From NCBI GenBank assembly GCA_025352665.1, contig JANXSM010000163.1:45273-109272 (forward strand): 64,000 nucleotides of DNA. The letters are read 5' to 3'. This stretch comes from Rhodospirillales bacterium (lineage in GTDB: Bacteria > Pseudomonadota > Alphaproteobacteria > Acetobacterales > Acetobacteraceae). Positions within the stretch are counted from its first letter, which is position 1. Every line of letters begins with the position of its first letter. The position numbers and the translations under genes were made by a program. Below the pieces are notes generated by a model. That model did not search any database and was not told the origin of the DNA. It worked only from the letters and a program-made list of their open reading frames with translations. This document shows positions 53,454 through 62,106 of this stretch, one piece after another.

Positions 53454-54358
53454 GCTGCCACCAGGCGGCGCGGATCGGTCATTCGGCCGGTCACCGCGGC
53501 GGCGACTCCGGGACCCGCAAGATGGGTGCGGACGCCGACACCCTGGCGGTTGGCCGCCGCAGCTCTGAGATCGGAAATGCGGCCGTTGGTGCAAGAGCCG
53601 ATGAATACGCGGTCAATCGTGAGATCCGCCATCGCCTGGCCGGGTTTGAGGCCCGTGTACTCCATGGCTAAGGACGGGCCGTCCAGCGGAATATGGCCCC
53701 CGACGGCGACAACGTGGGCGGGATCGATGCCCCAGGTGACCTGCGGCTCCAGAGCAGTGCAGTTCACGGTGACGTCGATGTCGAACCGGGCCTCCGGCTC
53801 TGTCCGGAGGTCGCCCCAACTGCGCAAGGCGGTGTCCCACTCCTTTCCTTGGGGGGCGTAGCGGCGGGCGTGAGGCCAGGTGGCCACCGCGTCGTCCGGA
53901 GCGATGAGGGCGGTCCGGCCGCCGAGCTCCGTGGTCATGTTGCAAAGGGTCATTCGTCCCTCGACCGACATGGCCGTGACGACCGGCCCGGCGTATTCGA
54001 CAGCGTGGCCCTTTGCAGAGTCCGAGCCAAGGCGACCGATGAGGAACAGAATGACGTCCTTGGCGGCAACGCCCGGCTGCAGCGCGCCTTCGAGCACGAC
54101 GCGCATCTGTTCGGCGGGCTTCGTGGCAAGTGTCTGGGTGGCGAGGGCGGAGACCATGTGGTCGGTGACAGCGACGGTGAGGTCCGGACGGCGTACGGCT
54201 CGGCCCATGGCATCCAGCATTCGAAATGCGTGCGGGGCATGCAGATCGTGGATGACGTGACGGTCCATGTAGACGAGGGTGCGACCGTCCAGACGAACGC
54301 CAACGACGTGACTGCGCCAAATCAGGTCGAACAAAGTGCGAGTCATCGTATCGGCCAT
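53450..54358 (-). pseudogene. leuC-like (aconitase superfamily large subunit) with in-frame internal deletions
   Basis: An open frame of 302 residues with family blocks RTLFDLIWRSHVV, DRHVIHDLHAPHAF, LEGALQPGVAAKDVILFLIG, SVEGRMTLCNMTTELGGR, FDIDVTVNCTALEPQVTWGI, RVFIGSCTNGRISDLRAAA and NRQGVGVRTHLAGPGVAAAV. Normal LeuC has about 470 residues. One deletion removes roughly 75 residues after VTDHMV; another removes the stretch after DLRAAA that holds the CxxC pair of iron-sulfur ligands, leaving only the first Cys (GSCTNG). It keeps a frame but cannot hold the cluster. Confidence 0.82.
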
Positions 54359-54400
54359 TGTATACGATCCATCAATCTGATCCTGCCTCGACGGTCGCAT

Positions 54401-55258
54401 CTGATCATCAACGTTCGCCTCAACGAGTGGGAGCGGCGGGACACCAATCACAAAATTCCCTATACCGCAGACGAAATCGCCGAGGACGCGGCGCAATGCC
54501 ACGCTGCCGGGGCCAGCATCGTGCACGTGCATGCACGCGGACCGAACGGGGGGAAAAGCAACAGCCCCGAGCTGTATGCCGAGATCACGCGCAAAATCCA
54601 CGCACGCTGCGACGTGCTGATCCACACCACGCTGGGCAACGTCGATAATCCTGGCGATGCCGAGCATCGGCTGAAGCACCTGCAGGCGTCCCTGCCGGAC
54701 ATTGCGACGGTGGACATCGGCAGCACGAACATGGACCGTTTCAACGCTGTAACCGGGCAATTCAAGAGCACGGATAAGGTCTACGCCAACAGCATCGAGA
54801 GTTGCACGCACTTCGCCAAGGTGATGCAGGAGCTTGGGGTGAAGCCAAGCCTGGGGATTTGGACCGTGTCGTTCATGCGGACGGCCGACATTTTCATGAA
54901 AATGGGGCTGCTGGCCGAACCGGCGCTGGCCATTATTCCGCTGTGCGGCGGCGGGCGGATCGCCGGGCACGATGCAACGCCGGAGGGGTTGGCGGCATTC
55001 TACCATGCGGAACCCAATGGCGACCTCATTCAATGGGCCGTGTGCACCAAGCACGCCAACATCTTCCCGGTTGCGGCAGCGGCCATCGCGCATGACGGGC
55101 ACGTCGCACCGGGCCTGGGCGATTATCAGTATCCAGAGTTGGGTTGCCCCCCCAACGCCGATCTGGTGGCAAAATGTGCGGCGATGTCCCGCGATATTGG
55201 CAGGCCGGTCGCAACGCCTTCTGAGGCGCGAGCGATGCTGAAGATGAAGGCGGCCTGA
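54401..55258 (+). CDS. BKACE (DUF849) beta-keto acid cleavage enzyme, start codon unclear
   Basis: About 286 residues of TIM-barrel BKACE enzyme: LIINVRLNEWERRDTNHKI, PYTADEIAEDAAQCHAAGAS, metal-binding IVHVHARGP, IHTTLGN, ATVDIGSTNMDRF, GVKPSLGIWTVSFM and C-terminal GLGDYQYPELGCPP. The family joins acetyl-CoA to or cleaves beta-keto acids with zinc. No ATG, GTG or TTG lies in frame near LIINV; only CTG codons do (54377, 54383, 54401). The leuC-like gene starts divergently only 43 bp away, so a deletion may have removed promoter and start. It may be a silent gene. Confidence 0.75.
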   Translation: MIINVRLNEWERRDTNHKIPYTADEIAEDAAQCHAAGASIVHVHARGPNGGKSNSPELYAEITRKIHARCDVLIHTTLGNVDNPGDAEHRLKHLQASLPDIATVDIGSTNMDRFNAVTGQFKSTDKVYANSIESCTHFAKVMQELGVKPSLGIWTVSFMRTADIFMKMGLLAEPALAIIPLCGGGRIAGHDATPEGLAAFYHAEPNGDLIQWAVCTKHANIFPVAAAAIAHDGHVAPGLGDYQYPELGCPPNADLVAKCAAMSRDIGRPVATPSEARAMLKMKAA

Positions 55259-55261
55259 GTC

Positions 55262-55918
55262 ATGGGCGTCGACCTGAAGGCGAGGTTCGCGCGCGGCAAA
55301 ACAGTGTTGGGAATGATCGGGTTCCTGGGCACCCCGATGGTCATCGAGATCATGGCGGCGGCGGGGATCGACTTCGTCATGATCGACATGGAACATAACC
55401 CGATGGACATGGACCGGTTGGCTCATCTGATACGGGCTGCGGACGCCGCCGGCATCGCGCCGCTGGTGCGTGTGCCGGAGGTGGATCCCGGGCTGATCAA
55501 GCGCGTGATGAACTTGGATGTGGCGGGGATCGTGATCCTGCACGGTAATCTGGCAAACTGCCAAGCGCTCGTGCGGGCAATGCGCTACCCGCCAGAAGGA
55601 GAGCGCGGCACCTGCCAGATCGTTCTGTCTACGGAATATTATCCCGACGATTGGCGCGCCTATGCGGATCGGGCGAACCGGACGACCATGGTACTGCCTC
55701 TTGTAGAGGACCAGCAGGGACTGGACGAGTTCGAGGCCATGGCGGCGCTGCCCGGTGTCGATGGGTTCTTCATCGGCCCCTATGACCTGTCGGTCTCGGT
55801 CGGTGTGCCAGGGGCGGATTTCAACCATCCCGCCATGTCTGCCGCGCTCGATCGCGTGACTGCACTATGCCGACAGCATGGCAAAGCGAAGCGATCAGGC
55901 TCTAGCCTTGTGTTTTGA
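55262..55918 (+). pseudogene. HpcH/HpaI-type aldolase truncated by an element remnant
   Basis: ATG 55262 follows the BKACE stop by three bases. The sequence shows GMIGFLGTPMVIEIMAAAGI, DFVMIDMEHNPMDMDRL with the catalytic/metal region, VDPGLIKRVMNLDVAGIVI, VLPLVEDQQGLDEFEAM and FFIGPYDLSVSVGVPG, all normal for 2-keto-3-deoxy-acid aldolases. At about residue 205 (CRQHGKA) it runs into an element remnant and stops at KRSGSSLVF. About 40 C-terminal residues are missing, so activity is doubtful. Confidence 0.8.
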
Positions 55919-55967
55919 CGAGCAATTTTATCGCACGGTTGGTTCAACCTCAGCCGATATTGCTCTA
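55883..55967. mobile_element. Two-hairpin element lacking its left arm (copy 9)
   Basis: GCGAAGCGATCAGGCTCTAG then TTGTGTTTTGACGAGCAAT, ATCGCACGGTTGGTTCAACC and TTGCTCTA with TA at 55966-55967. Compared with copy 7 (50254) the outer left arm and left TA are missing, replaced by the aldolase coding end. Confidence 0.7.
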
Positions 55968-56336
55968 ACGCCTCCCCAGTCCAGCGGGCGATGCGTATGA
56001 AGCGCAAGCTCGAGCCATGGCCCGCCATGACCTACCACGATTTGGCCTCCACCTCATCGTCCGCGCCATTGGCGATTTCAGCGCCAGACCGTATTTTCAT
56101 TGCGTCCCTGACCATCACGCTGTCCTTGTCAGCAAGACGCTCCGCCGAGCAGAACCGCTCCATTGTCCGCTCAAGCCGAGTGCGGTGGACCTCGACCCAC
56201 AGACAGCACAGCAACCCAGGGCTCTCGGTCCCAGCGAGCAGAGCGTCGACTTTACCTTGGTCCCACAGCAGATCGACGCCATAACCATCTGGTCTCGTTG
56301 CCAGAAAAAGGGCATCGAGTTGACGCTGGATTACTA
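55968..56336. other. Intergenic stretch without recognised gene
   Basis: About 370 bp. Open frames of roughly 110 codons exist on both strands (56017-56355 plus, 56032-56367 minus) but neither resembles a known family and they overlap the SDR end. It may be degraded sequence like that to its left. Confidence 0.4.
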
Positions 56337-57116
56337 TCAGAAGTCCCGCGCGTAGCCCGCAAGCCAACCGCCATCAACGGCCAGCACATGGCCGGTGATG
56401 TAGCTGCTCGCGGGGGAGGCGAGGAACAGCGCGGCATGCGCGATCTCCTCGGGCCGGCCTGGCCTGCCGAGCGGAATATGTGACATCAGGCGCGTATACA
56501 GCGCCTGTTTCTCGCTCGATGTGTCGGCAATCCATTCGCGCCACGCCTCTGTCTCCGTCGCACCCGGAGCCACTGCATTGACGCGGATGCCGTGCGGCGC
56601 AAGCTCGAGCGCCATCGAACGGGTCAGGTTCGCCACCCCCGCCTTCGCCGCAACGTAGGCGCTTTGCAGCCGCAAGGGTACCAGGCCGACCACCGAGGCG
56701 ATGTTGACGACACGACCTGATTTCTGCGCGATCATCGGTCGCACGGCCGCGCGGCTGACAAAAAACAGCCCGGTGAGATTGATACGCAGCACGCGGTCCC
56801 ATTGCTCGGTCGTCACCTCGTCAATGCGTGCCCGCTCATCAGGCCCCGTGCCGATGCCCGCGTTGTTGACCAGAATGTCCAATCGCCCGTGCCGCGCCAG
56901 CACGGCCGAAATCGCCGCCTCCACCTCCGCCTCGTCCGATACGTCCAGACGCAGCGCCATCCCGTTTGTACCTGCCGCCATCCGCGCGGCGTCACCGTCG
57001 ATATCCGAAAACACCACCGACGCCCCCTCCGCCGCCAGCCGATCGGCGATCGCACGGCCGATGCCGCGCGCCGCCCCGGTGACCAATGCGACCTGCCCGC
57101 TCATGTCGATTTTCAT
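56337..57116 (-). CDS. Short-chain dehydrogenase/reductase (SDR 1)
   Basis: A 259-residue classical SDR: cofactor loop TGAARGIGRAIADRL, DI near VFSDIDGD pointing to NAD, NNAGIG, NIASVVGLVPLRLQSAYVAA with catalytic Ser, Tyr and then Lys, and C-terminal SSYITGHVLAVDGGW. It is divergent from the E1 fusion gene with a candidate regulator site between them. It is a paralogue of the SDR at 60467: both have GLVPLRLQSA and SSYI(T/N)GH. Likely oxidises a hydroxyl on the substrate handled by this cluster. Confidence 0.9.
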   Translation of the reverse strand: MKIDMSGQVALVTGAARGIGRAIADRLAAEGASVVFSDIDGDAARMAAGTNGMALRLDVSDEAEVEAAISAVLARHGRLDILVNNAGIGTGPDERARIDEVTTEQWDRVLRINLTGLFFVSRAAVRPMIAQKSGRVVNIASVVGLVPLRLQSAYVAAKAGVANLTRSMALELAPHGIRVNAVAPGATETEAWREWIADTSSEKQALYTRLMSHIPLGRPGRPEEIAHAALFLASPASSYITGHVLAVDGGWLAGYARDF

Positions 57117-57173
57117 TGTCCACTCCCGCCCTGCCGGTTCCGCTTGAAAGCGATACTTCGTTCGTTATAGGCT

Positions 57174-57187
57174 CATGCTATTATAAG
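57174..57187. promoter_or_regulatory. 14-bp site shared with 60444, candidate GntR-UTRA operator
   Basis: CATGCTATTATAAG lies between the divergent SDR 1 and E1 fusion genes. CATACTATCATAAG at 60444-60457 differs at two positions and lies between the regulator and SDR 2. A TTGAAA box at 57144 with TTATAG near 57165 could be the promoter it overlaps. Confidence 0.6.
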
Positions 57188-57237
57188 AGCTCGGCCGTGG
57201 GAACAACGGAACGAGGTTCGGGGGAAACACGAACGCC

Positions 57238-59634
57238 ATGCTCGATCAGATCGCGGCCGAACCACGTGCCAACCGCCCGTCGCTTCCGCCTGGGCTCGAC
57301 ACCGAGAAAATGCTGCTGCTGTTTGAGCGGATGACTCTGCTTCGGCGTTTTGAGCTCGCCGCCCAGGTGGCCTGCCGACGCGGTGAGACGCCAGGGTTCC
57401 TGCACCTCTATATCGGCCAGGAGGCCACCGCAGTCGGCATCTGCGCACATCTGCGCCGCACCGACTGGATCACCTCGACGCATCGAGGCCATGGCCACGC
57501 GCTTGCCAAGGGCATGAGCCCGCGCACGCTGATTGCCGAGCTGTATGGCAGGCGCGATGGCAGCGTCGGTGGACGCGGTGGTACGATGCATCTGTACGAC
57601 CGCTCCGTTGGACTTTTTGGGACGAACGGGGTGGTCGGCGCCGGTGCGCCGCACGCGGTGGGTGCTGCGATCAGCGCCCGCTATCGCGGCACCGACGGCG
57701 TGGCCGTCGCGTTCTTCGGCGACGGTGCGACCAGCCATGGCGCGTTCCACGAGGCGCTGAACTTCGCCGGCGTCCGCCGCGCACCGGTGATCCTTCTTTG
57801 CGAGAACAACCTCTATGCCACGGCGACCCCGCTCGCCTCGGTCACGCTCAATCCCGAAATCGCCACGCGCGCCGCCGCCTACGGCATCCCCGGCGTCGCC
57901 GTCGATGGCAACGATGTCATAGCGGTCTGGTCGGTGATGCAGGAGGCAGCCGAACGCGCTCGACAGGGGGAAGGCCCGACGCTGGTCGAAGCCAAGACCT
58001 ATCGCACCGTCGGCCACCATGAAGGCGATGCGGTCGTCGGCACCTATCGCACGCAAAGCGAGATCGACCAATGGGCCGCGCGCGACCCGGTGACGAACTT
58101 TCGTGCGCGGCTGATCGACGAGTTCGGCCTCGCCACCGAAAGCGCCCTCGCCGAGATCGAGCGGCATGTCGACGACGAGGTGCGCGATGCAGTCGAGCAT
58201 GCGCGCGCCTCCGCCGAACCTGATCCAGCGACAGTGCGCCGGCACGTCTATGCTGATCCGATCAACCCGCCCGAGGCGTTGCGCGCAGCCCGCGTGGACG
58301 CAACGACGACGGAGACGAGTTGGCTGGACGCCGTGCGCGACGCAATCGCCGAGGAGATGCGCCGCGAGCGCAACCTGATCTATTTCGGCGAAGGCACCGG
58401 CGAGCGCGGCGGGACGTTCGCGCATACGAAGGGCCTTTATCAGGAATTCGGTGCCGACCGCATGGTGGACACGCCGATTTGCGAGATGGGCTTCACCGGA
58501 GCTGCCATCGGGGCGGCTGCTACCGGCGTGCGGGTGATCGCTGACCTGATGTTCGCGGACTTCCTGTTCGAGGCGGCCGGACAGATCGTGCTGCAGGGGG
58601 CGAAGCTGCGCTACATGAGCAACGGCCAGATGACGGCCCCTGTGGTGATCCGCGTGGGCTCTGGCACCGTGCGCAGCGCGGGGCCGCACCATTCCGGCAC
58701 CTACCATCCGGTCTGGGCTCACATTCCCGGCCTCATCGTCTGCATGCCCGCGACACCGGCCGACGCAAAGGGGTTGATGAAGACGGCGCTGCGGGCAGGC
58801 GATCCGGTCATCTTCATGGAAAGCAAATCGCTGTTCGCGAGCAAGGGCCCCGTACCGGACGGCGAACATTTCGTGCCGTTCGGGCTCGCACGGATCGCGC
58901 GGCGCGGCCGCGACATCACCATCGCGAGCTGCGGCCAACTCGTTCACCGCGCGCTCGAGGCCGCCGAGATCCTCGCGAGCGAGGGCATCGAGGCTGAGAT
59001 CATCGACCTGCGTACGATCCAGCCGCTTGACGTCGACACGGTGGCCGAGAGCGTCACGCGCACGCATCGGCTGCTGGTCGTGGACGAAGGCTGGCCAATG
59101 ATGGGTCTGGGCGCCGAGCTTGGGCAGGCGATGAACGAGCTGGCATTCGACCAACTGGACGGTCCGGTCGCCCGGCTGCACACCGATCCGGTCACCCATC
59201 CGTTCGCTCCGTCGCTGGAAGGTGCGATGGTTGTCACCGCCGCGCGGATTGTGGCCCGGGTGCGTGATGTGCTCGCCGGACACGCGCCGCCACCCTGGCG
59301 TTGGCTCGGCCGGATCGATGGCATGCAGGCGCCCGTGATCGAAAGTTCGGCGCCGCCACCTGCGAAGTCGGCGAACACCAGCGCGGTGTCCGTAATCGAG
59401 GGTGAGCCAGTCCTCATGCCGTTCGGTGACCTTACCGTCAGTGAGGGGAGACTGGTGCGCTGGCTTGCCGACGATGGCGACCGTGTGATCTCGGGGGCAA
59501 CCGTTGCTGAAATCGAAACGGACAAGGCCGTCGTCGAGATCGAAGCGCCGGTCTCAGGTATATTGCGGCGCTTCGTGGTCGCGGCCGGAAGCGTCGTTCC
59601 AATGGGTGCCACGATCGGCGTGGTGAAGCCGTGA
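57238..59634 (+). CDS. Fused E1-alpha/E1-beta 2-oxoacid (or acetoin) dehydrogenase with C-terminal lipoyl domain
   Basis: A 798-residue three-domain protein. Residues 25-330 are E1-alpha: FLHLYIGQEATAVG, RGHGHALAKG, GGRGGTMHLYD, and the thiamine diphosphate motif GDGATSHGAFHEALNFAG to CENN near 160-190. Residues 355-685 are E1-beta: LIYFGEGTGERGGTF, TPICEMGFTGAAIGAA, GSGTVRSAGPHHSG, and the C-terminal transketolase domain (EIIDLRTIQPLDVD). Residues 720-798 are a biotinyl/lipoyl-type domain with Lys in ETDKAVVEIEAP near 763. Normally these are separate E1a, E1b and E2 chains. It probably cleaves a 2-oxoacid or alpha-diketone and passes the acyl group to its own lipoyl arm. No E2 catalytic or E3 gene is nearby. 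Confidence 0.87.
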   Translation: MLDQIAAEPRANRPSLPPGLDTEKMLLLFERMTLLRRFELAAQVACRRGETPGFLHLYIGQEATAVGICAHLRRTDWITSTHRGHGHALAKGMSPRTLIAELYGRRDGSVGGRGGTMHLYDRSVGLFGTNGVVGAGAPHAVGAAISARYRGTDGVAVAFFGDGATSHGAFHEALNFAGVRRAPVILLCENNLYATATPLASVTLNPEIATRAAAYGIPGVAVDGNDVIAVWSVMQEAAERARQGEGPTLVEAKTYRTVGHHEGDAVVGTYRTQSEIDQWAARDPVTNFRARLIDEFGLATESALAEIERHVDDEVRDAVEHARASAEPDPATVRRHVYADPINPPEALRAARVDATTTETSWLDAVRDAIAEEMRRERNLIYFGEGTGERGGTFAHTKGLYQEFGADRMVDTPICEMGFTGAAIGAAATGVRVIADLMFADFLFEAAGQIVLQGAKLRYMSNGQMTAPVVIRVGSGTVRSAGPHHSGTYHPVWAHIPGLIVCMPATPADAKGLMKTALRAGDPVIFMESKSLFASKGPVPDGEHFVPFGLARIARRGRDITIASCGQLVHRALEAAEILASEGIEAEIIDLRTIQPLDVDTVAESVTRTHRLLVVDEGWPMMGLGAELGQAMNELAFDQLDGPVARLHTDPVTHPFAPSLEGAMVVTAARIVARVRDVLAGHAPPPWRWLGRIDGMQAPVIESSAPPPAKSANTSAVSVIEGEPVLMPFGDLTVSEGRLVRWLADDGDRVISGATVAEIETDKAVVEIEAPVSGILRRFVVAAGSVVPMGATIGVVKP

Positions 59635-59675
59635 CCGTGCGCGAGCCCGTAGGATCACCAAGGCGCTCTAAAGCG

Positions 59676-60416
59676 CTAGGCGGCGTTGCCGAAGCCGTGG
59701 GAGAGGCGATACCGGTCCGCCCGATGCCGCGCGATCGTCAGTTCGACGGGACGGCCGTCCCCATCGAGATACAGCATCCGGCTGACCAGCACCGCACCGC
59801 CCAAGCGATACGCCAATCGGCGCGCGAGGCCGGCATTTGCGACCTCTGCCGCCACCGTGATCCGCGCGCCGGCCACGCGCAGACCGAGCCGGCGTTCGAC
59901 CGAGCGGAAGACCACCACGTCGTCAAAGTCCGCGCGCGTGAGCCTGCCGCCGATATTGGGCGGAAAGAAAATCGTCAGATCAGACAACGGTATTTTGCCT
60001 TGCCACAACCGGCCGCGCAAACATGGCACGAGCGCGGTCTGCGCAAGTGCGAAGCAGCTTGCGGCCTCGGCGGAGCGACGCGGCGCATAGGAGTCGATCT
60101 CCAGACGCAAATCCCGTGTGGCCGCCACGATGTCGTCGAGGCTGTTGACATCGCGCGACCATCCGTCCGGCAAGGCGCGCGTCACCACCGCTGTTTTGGC
60201 GGCCCGCTTGCGGATCAGCCCTTCGCCCTCCAGTTCGCGCAGTGCCGCCCGGATTGTGATCATGCTCACGCCGAACAAGTCAGCGAGCGTGGCCTCTCGC
60301 GGCAGCTCGGTGCCCACCTCCAGCGTGCCGGCCGAGATCGCAGCTCGCAGTACCGCGGCCGCCTGGCGATACAGCGGACCATCGGCGCGATCGAGCACAC
60401 GTGCGAACGAAAACAT
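59676..60416 (-). CDS. GntR-family regulator with UTRA ligand domain
   Basis: A 246-residue regulator. The N-terminal winged helix is LYRQAAAVLRAAISAGTLEV to MITIRAALRELEGEGLIRK; the rest is a chorismate-lyase-like UTRA domain (IPLSDLTIFFPPNIGGRLTR, LVSRMLYLDGDGRPVEL, then HRADRYRLSHGF). It stands between the E1 fusion gene and SDR 2 and likely controls both through the shared 14-bp sites. Effector unknown. Confidence 0.88.
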   Translation of the reverse strand: MFSFARVLDRADGPLYRQAAAVLRAAISAGTLEVGTELPREATLADLFGVSMITIRAALRELEGEGLIRKRAAKTAVVTRALPDGWSRDVNSLDDIVAATRDLRLEIDSYAPRRSAEAASCFALAQTALVPCLRGRLWQGKIPLSDLTIFFPPNIGGRLTRADFDDVVVFRSVERRLGLRVAGARITVAAEVANAGLARRLAYRLGGAVLVSRMLYLDGDGRPVELTIARHRADRYRLSHGFGNAA

Positions 60417-60443
60417 GCCCCGGCGATCCTTCTGTCAAACTTT

Positions 60444-60457
60444 CATACTATCATAAG
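60444..60457. promoter_or_regulatory. 14-bp site shared with 57174, candidate operator
   Basis: CATACTATCATAAG in the 50-bp gap between the divergent gntR-type gene and SDR 2. See the copy at 57174. It ends nine bases before the SDR 2 GTG, so a bound regulator would block transcription or translation start. Confidence 0.6.
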
Positions 60458-60466
60458 GGTAATGCT

Positions 60467-61243
60467 GTGAACGTCGATCTCGCAGGGCGTGTCGCCTTCG
60501 TCACCGGTGCCGCCCACGGCATCGGGGCTGCGATCGCACGCGGGCTGGCGCGCAACGGCGCGGGCGTTGTCGTGGCGGACATCGATGCGGCCGGCGCGAG
60601 TGCAATGGCGGCAACACTGCCCGATGCGATCGGTGTCGCCATGGACGTACGGGCCTCCGCCCAGGTCGAAGCAGCGGTCGCAGCCACACTCGCACGCTGG
60701 GGGCGGCTCGATATTCTCGTCAACAACGCCGGCGTGAACACGTTTGCCCATCGTGTCCACATCGACACTTTTCCGCCCGATGAGTGGCATCGCATCATCG
60801 GTGTCGATCTCGACGGGCTCTATCTCGTCAGCCACATTGCACTCAAGCCGATGCTCGCCCGTGGCGAAGGGCGCGTGATCAACATCGCCTCGATCGCGGG
60901 CTTGGTCCCGCTGCGGCTGCAATCGGCCTTTGTCGCTGCGAAGGCGGGCGTGGTGAATTTGACCAAGTCGATGGCAATCGAACTCGGCCTGCGCGGAGTG
61001 CTGGTCAATTGTATCACGCCAGGCTCCACGCTCACGGAGGGGACACGGCGACTGTTCTATGGCGAGGACGGCACATTCGCAGCCCGCGTGCAGGACATGC
61101 TCCGCCATGTGCCGCTGGGCCGCCCTGCCGAGGCCGATGAAATCGCCGACGCGGCGCTGTTTCTTGCCGATCCCGACAGCAGTTACATCAACGGCCACAT
61201 CCTTTGTGTCGATGGTGGCTGGACAGCGGGATATATGATGTGA
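60467..61243 (+). CDS. Short-chain dehydrogenase/reductase (SDR 2), catalytic Tyr is Phe
   Basis: A 258-residue SDR starting with GTG at 60467 (NVDLAGRVAFVTGAAHGIG), Asp in VVADIDAAG for NAD, NNAGVN, NIASIAGLVPLRLQSAFVAA then KAGVVNLTKSMA, and C-terminal SSYINGHILCVDGGW. The YxxxK active-site motif reads FVAAK: the Tyr codon is TTT (Phe), Ser and Lys remain. It is the paralogue of SDR 1. It may have another role than dehydrogenation. AAGGGT precedes the start. Confidence 0.87.
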   Translation: MNVDLAGRVAFVTGAAHGIGAAIARGLARNGAGVVVADIDAAGASAMAATLPDAIGVAMDVRASAQVEAAVAATLARWGRLDILVNNAGVNTFAHRVHIDTFPPDEWHRIIGVDLDGLYLVSHIALKPMLARGEGRVINIASIAGLVPLRLQSAFVAAKAGVVNLTKSMAIELGLRGVLVNCITPGSTLTEGTRRLFYGEDGTFAARVQDMLRHVPLGRPAEADEIADAALFLADPDSSYINGHILCVDGGWTAGYMM

Positions 61244-61277
61244 TCCGAAATAAAAAAACCAGAACCGGGAGGTCAAC

Positions 61278-62075
61278 ATGCTCAAAGCACTTCGGCTGCT
61301 GCTGCTGTCCGCGACCTTGGCGACTGCCAGCTTCGCTGCCGCACAAGCCCAGACCGTCGACGAGATCATTCGCAAGGGCACGATCACGATCGCCATTGAC
61401 ACCACGACTCCGCCCTACTCCATGCTCGGCAGCGCCATGGCGCCGGAGGGCTTCGACATCGACCTCGCCAACATGATCGCCAAGGCGCTCGGCGTGAAGG
61501 TTGAGTTCGTGACGGTGAATTCACCGGGTCGTATCCCGGCACTGCTGACCAACCGGGTCGACATCGTCGTTTCGATCTTCTCCATCACCGCCGAGCGCGC
61601 GCAGCAGGTCTGGTTCAGCAATCCTTATGCGGGCCAGTGCTCCGCCATCGTCGGCCCAAAGTCGCGATCCGCCAAGTCGCTGAAGGACCTTGAAGGGTTG
61701 AAGATCGCCGTCACCCGCGGCACGCCCGAAGATAACATCACCACCGCCTACAGCGCCGCCCACAACAACAGCATCAGCGTGCTACGGTTTGACGATTATC
61801 CCAGCACGATGTCCGCGATGCTGTCCGGCCAGGTAGACCTGCTCGGCAGTGGTGACTACGGCGAGATCTACCTGCGCAAGACCAATTCCGGCGACGGCTT
61901 TGAGATGAAGTTTCCGCTGCGCTGTTTCCATTTTGGCGTCGGCATGCGCCGTGGCAACATCGAGCTTCTGCGTTGGATGAACACGTTCATCTACACGCTG
62001 AAGAATGACGGGACGCTTGAGGACCTATCGCAGAAATGGCGCAAGGCGCCGTTGCCCGCGCTGCCGGTCTTCTGA
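61278..62075 (+). CDS. Amino-acid-type ABC transporter substrate-binding protein
   Basis: A 265-residue periplasmic family 3 solute-binding protein. Signal peptide MLKALRLLLLSATLATASF ending AQAQT, then GTITIAIDTTTPPYSMLG, GFDIDLANMIAKALGVKVEF, PALLTNRVDIVVSIFSITAER and TRGTPEDNI. Typical ligands are polar amino acids or related acids. GGGAGG lies ahead. It is downstream of SDR 2 by 34 bp. Confidence 0.92.
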   Translation: MLKALRLLLLSATLATASFAAAQAQTVDEIIRKGTITIAIDTTTPPYSMLGSAMAPEGFDIDLANMIAKALGVKVEFVTVNSPGRIPALLTNRVDIVVSIFSITAERAQQVWFSNPYAGQCSAIVGPKSRSAKSLKDLEGLKIAVTRGTPEDNITTAYSAAHNNSISVLRFDDYPSTMSAMLSGQVDLLGSGDYGEIYLRKTNSGDGFEMKFPLRCFHFGVGMRRGNIELLRWMNTFIYTLKNDGTLEDLSQKWRKAPLPALPVF

Positions 62076-62106
62076 GCAGACCGCAAGCGAATTCGGCGCG
62101 CCGCGC

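Noticed and set aside
53693..54400. Long N-terminal extension of the BKACE frame
   Set aside because: It is the antisense of the leuC-like gene; homology begins only at LIINV (54401).
53450..55828. A 792-codon minus-strand open frame
   Set aside because: Only the part from 54358 down to 53450 resembles a family (leuC-like). The upstream part is antisense to the BKACE and aldolase genes and has low-complexity His/Arg-rich composition.
55991..56367. Overlapping open frames of about 100-112 codons on both strands
   Set aside because: No recognisable family, no convincing ribosome-binding site, and the sequence adjoins decayed genes; could not be supported as a gene.
57181..59283. A 700-codon minus-strand open frame opposite the E1 fusion
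   Set aside because: Shadow of the GC-rich coding strand: no family motifs, while the plus strand has complete E1 and lipoyl motifs.
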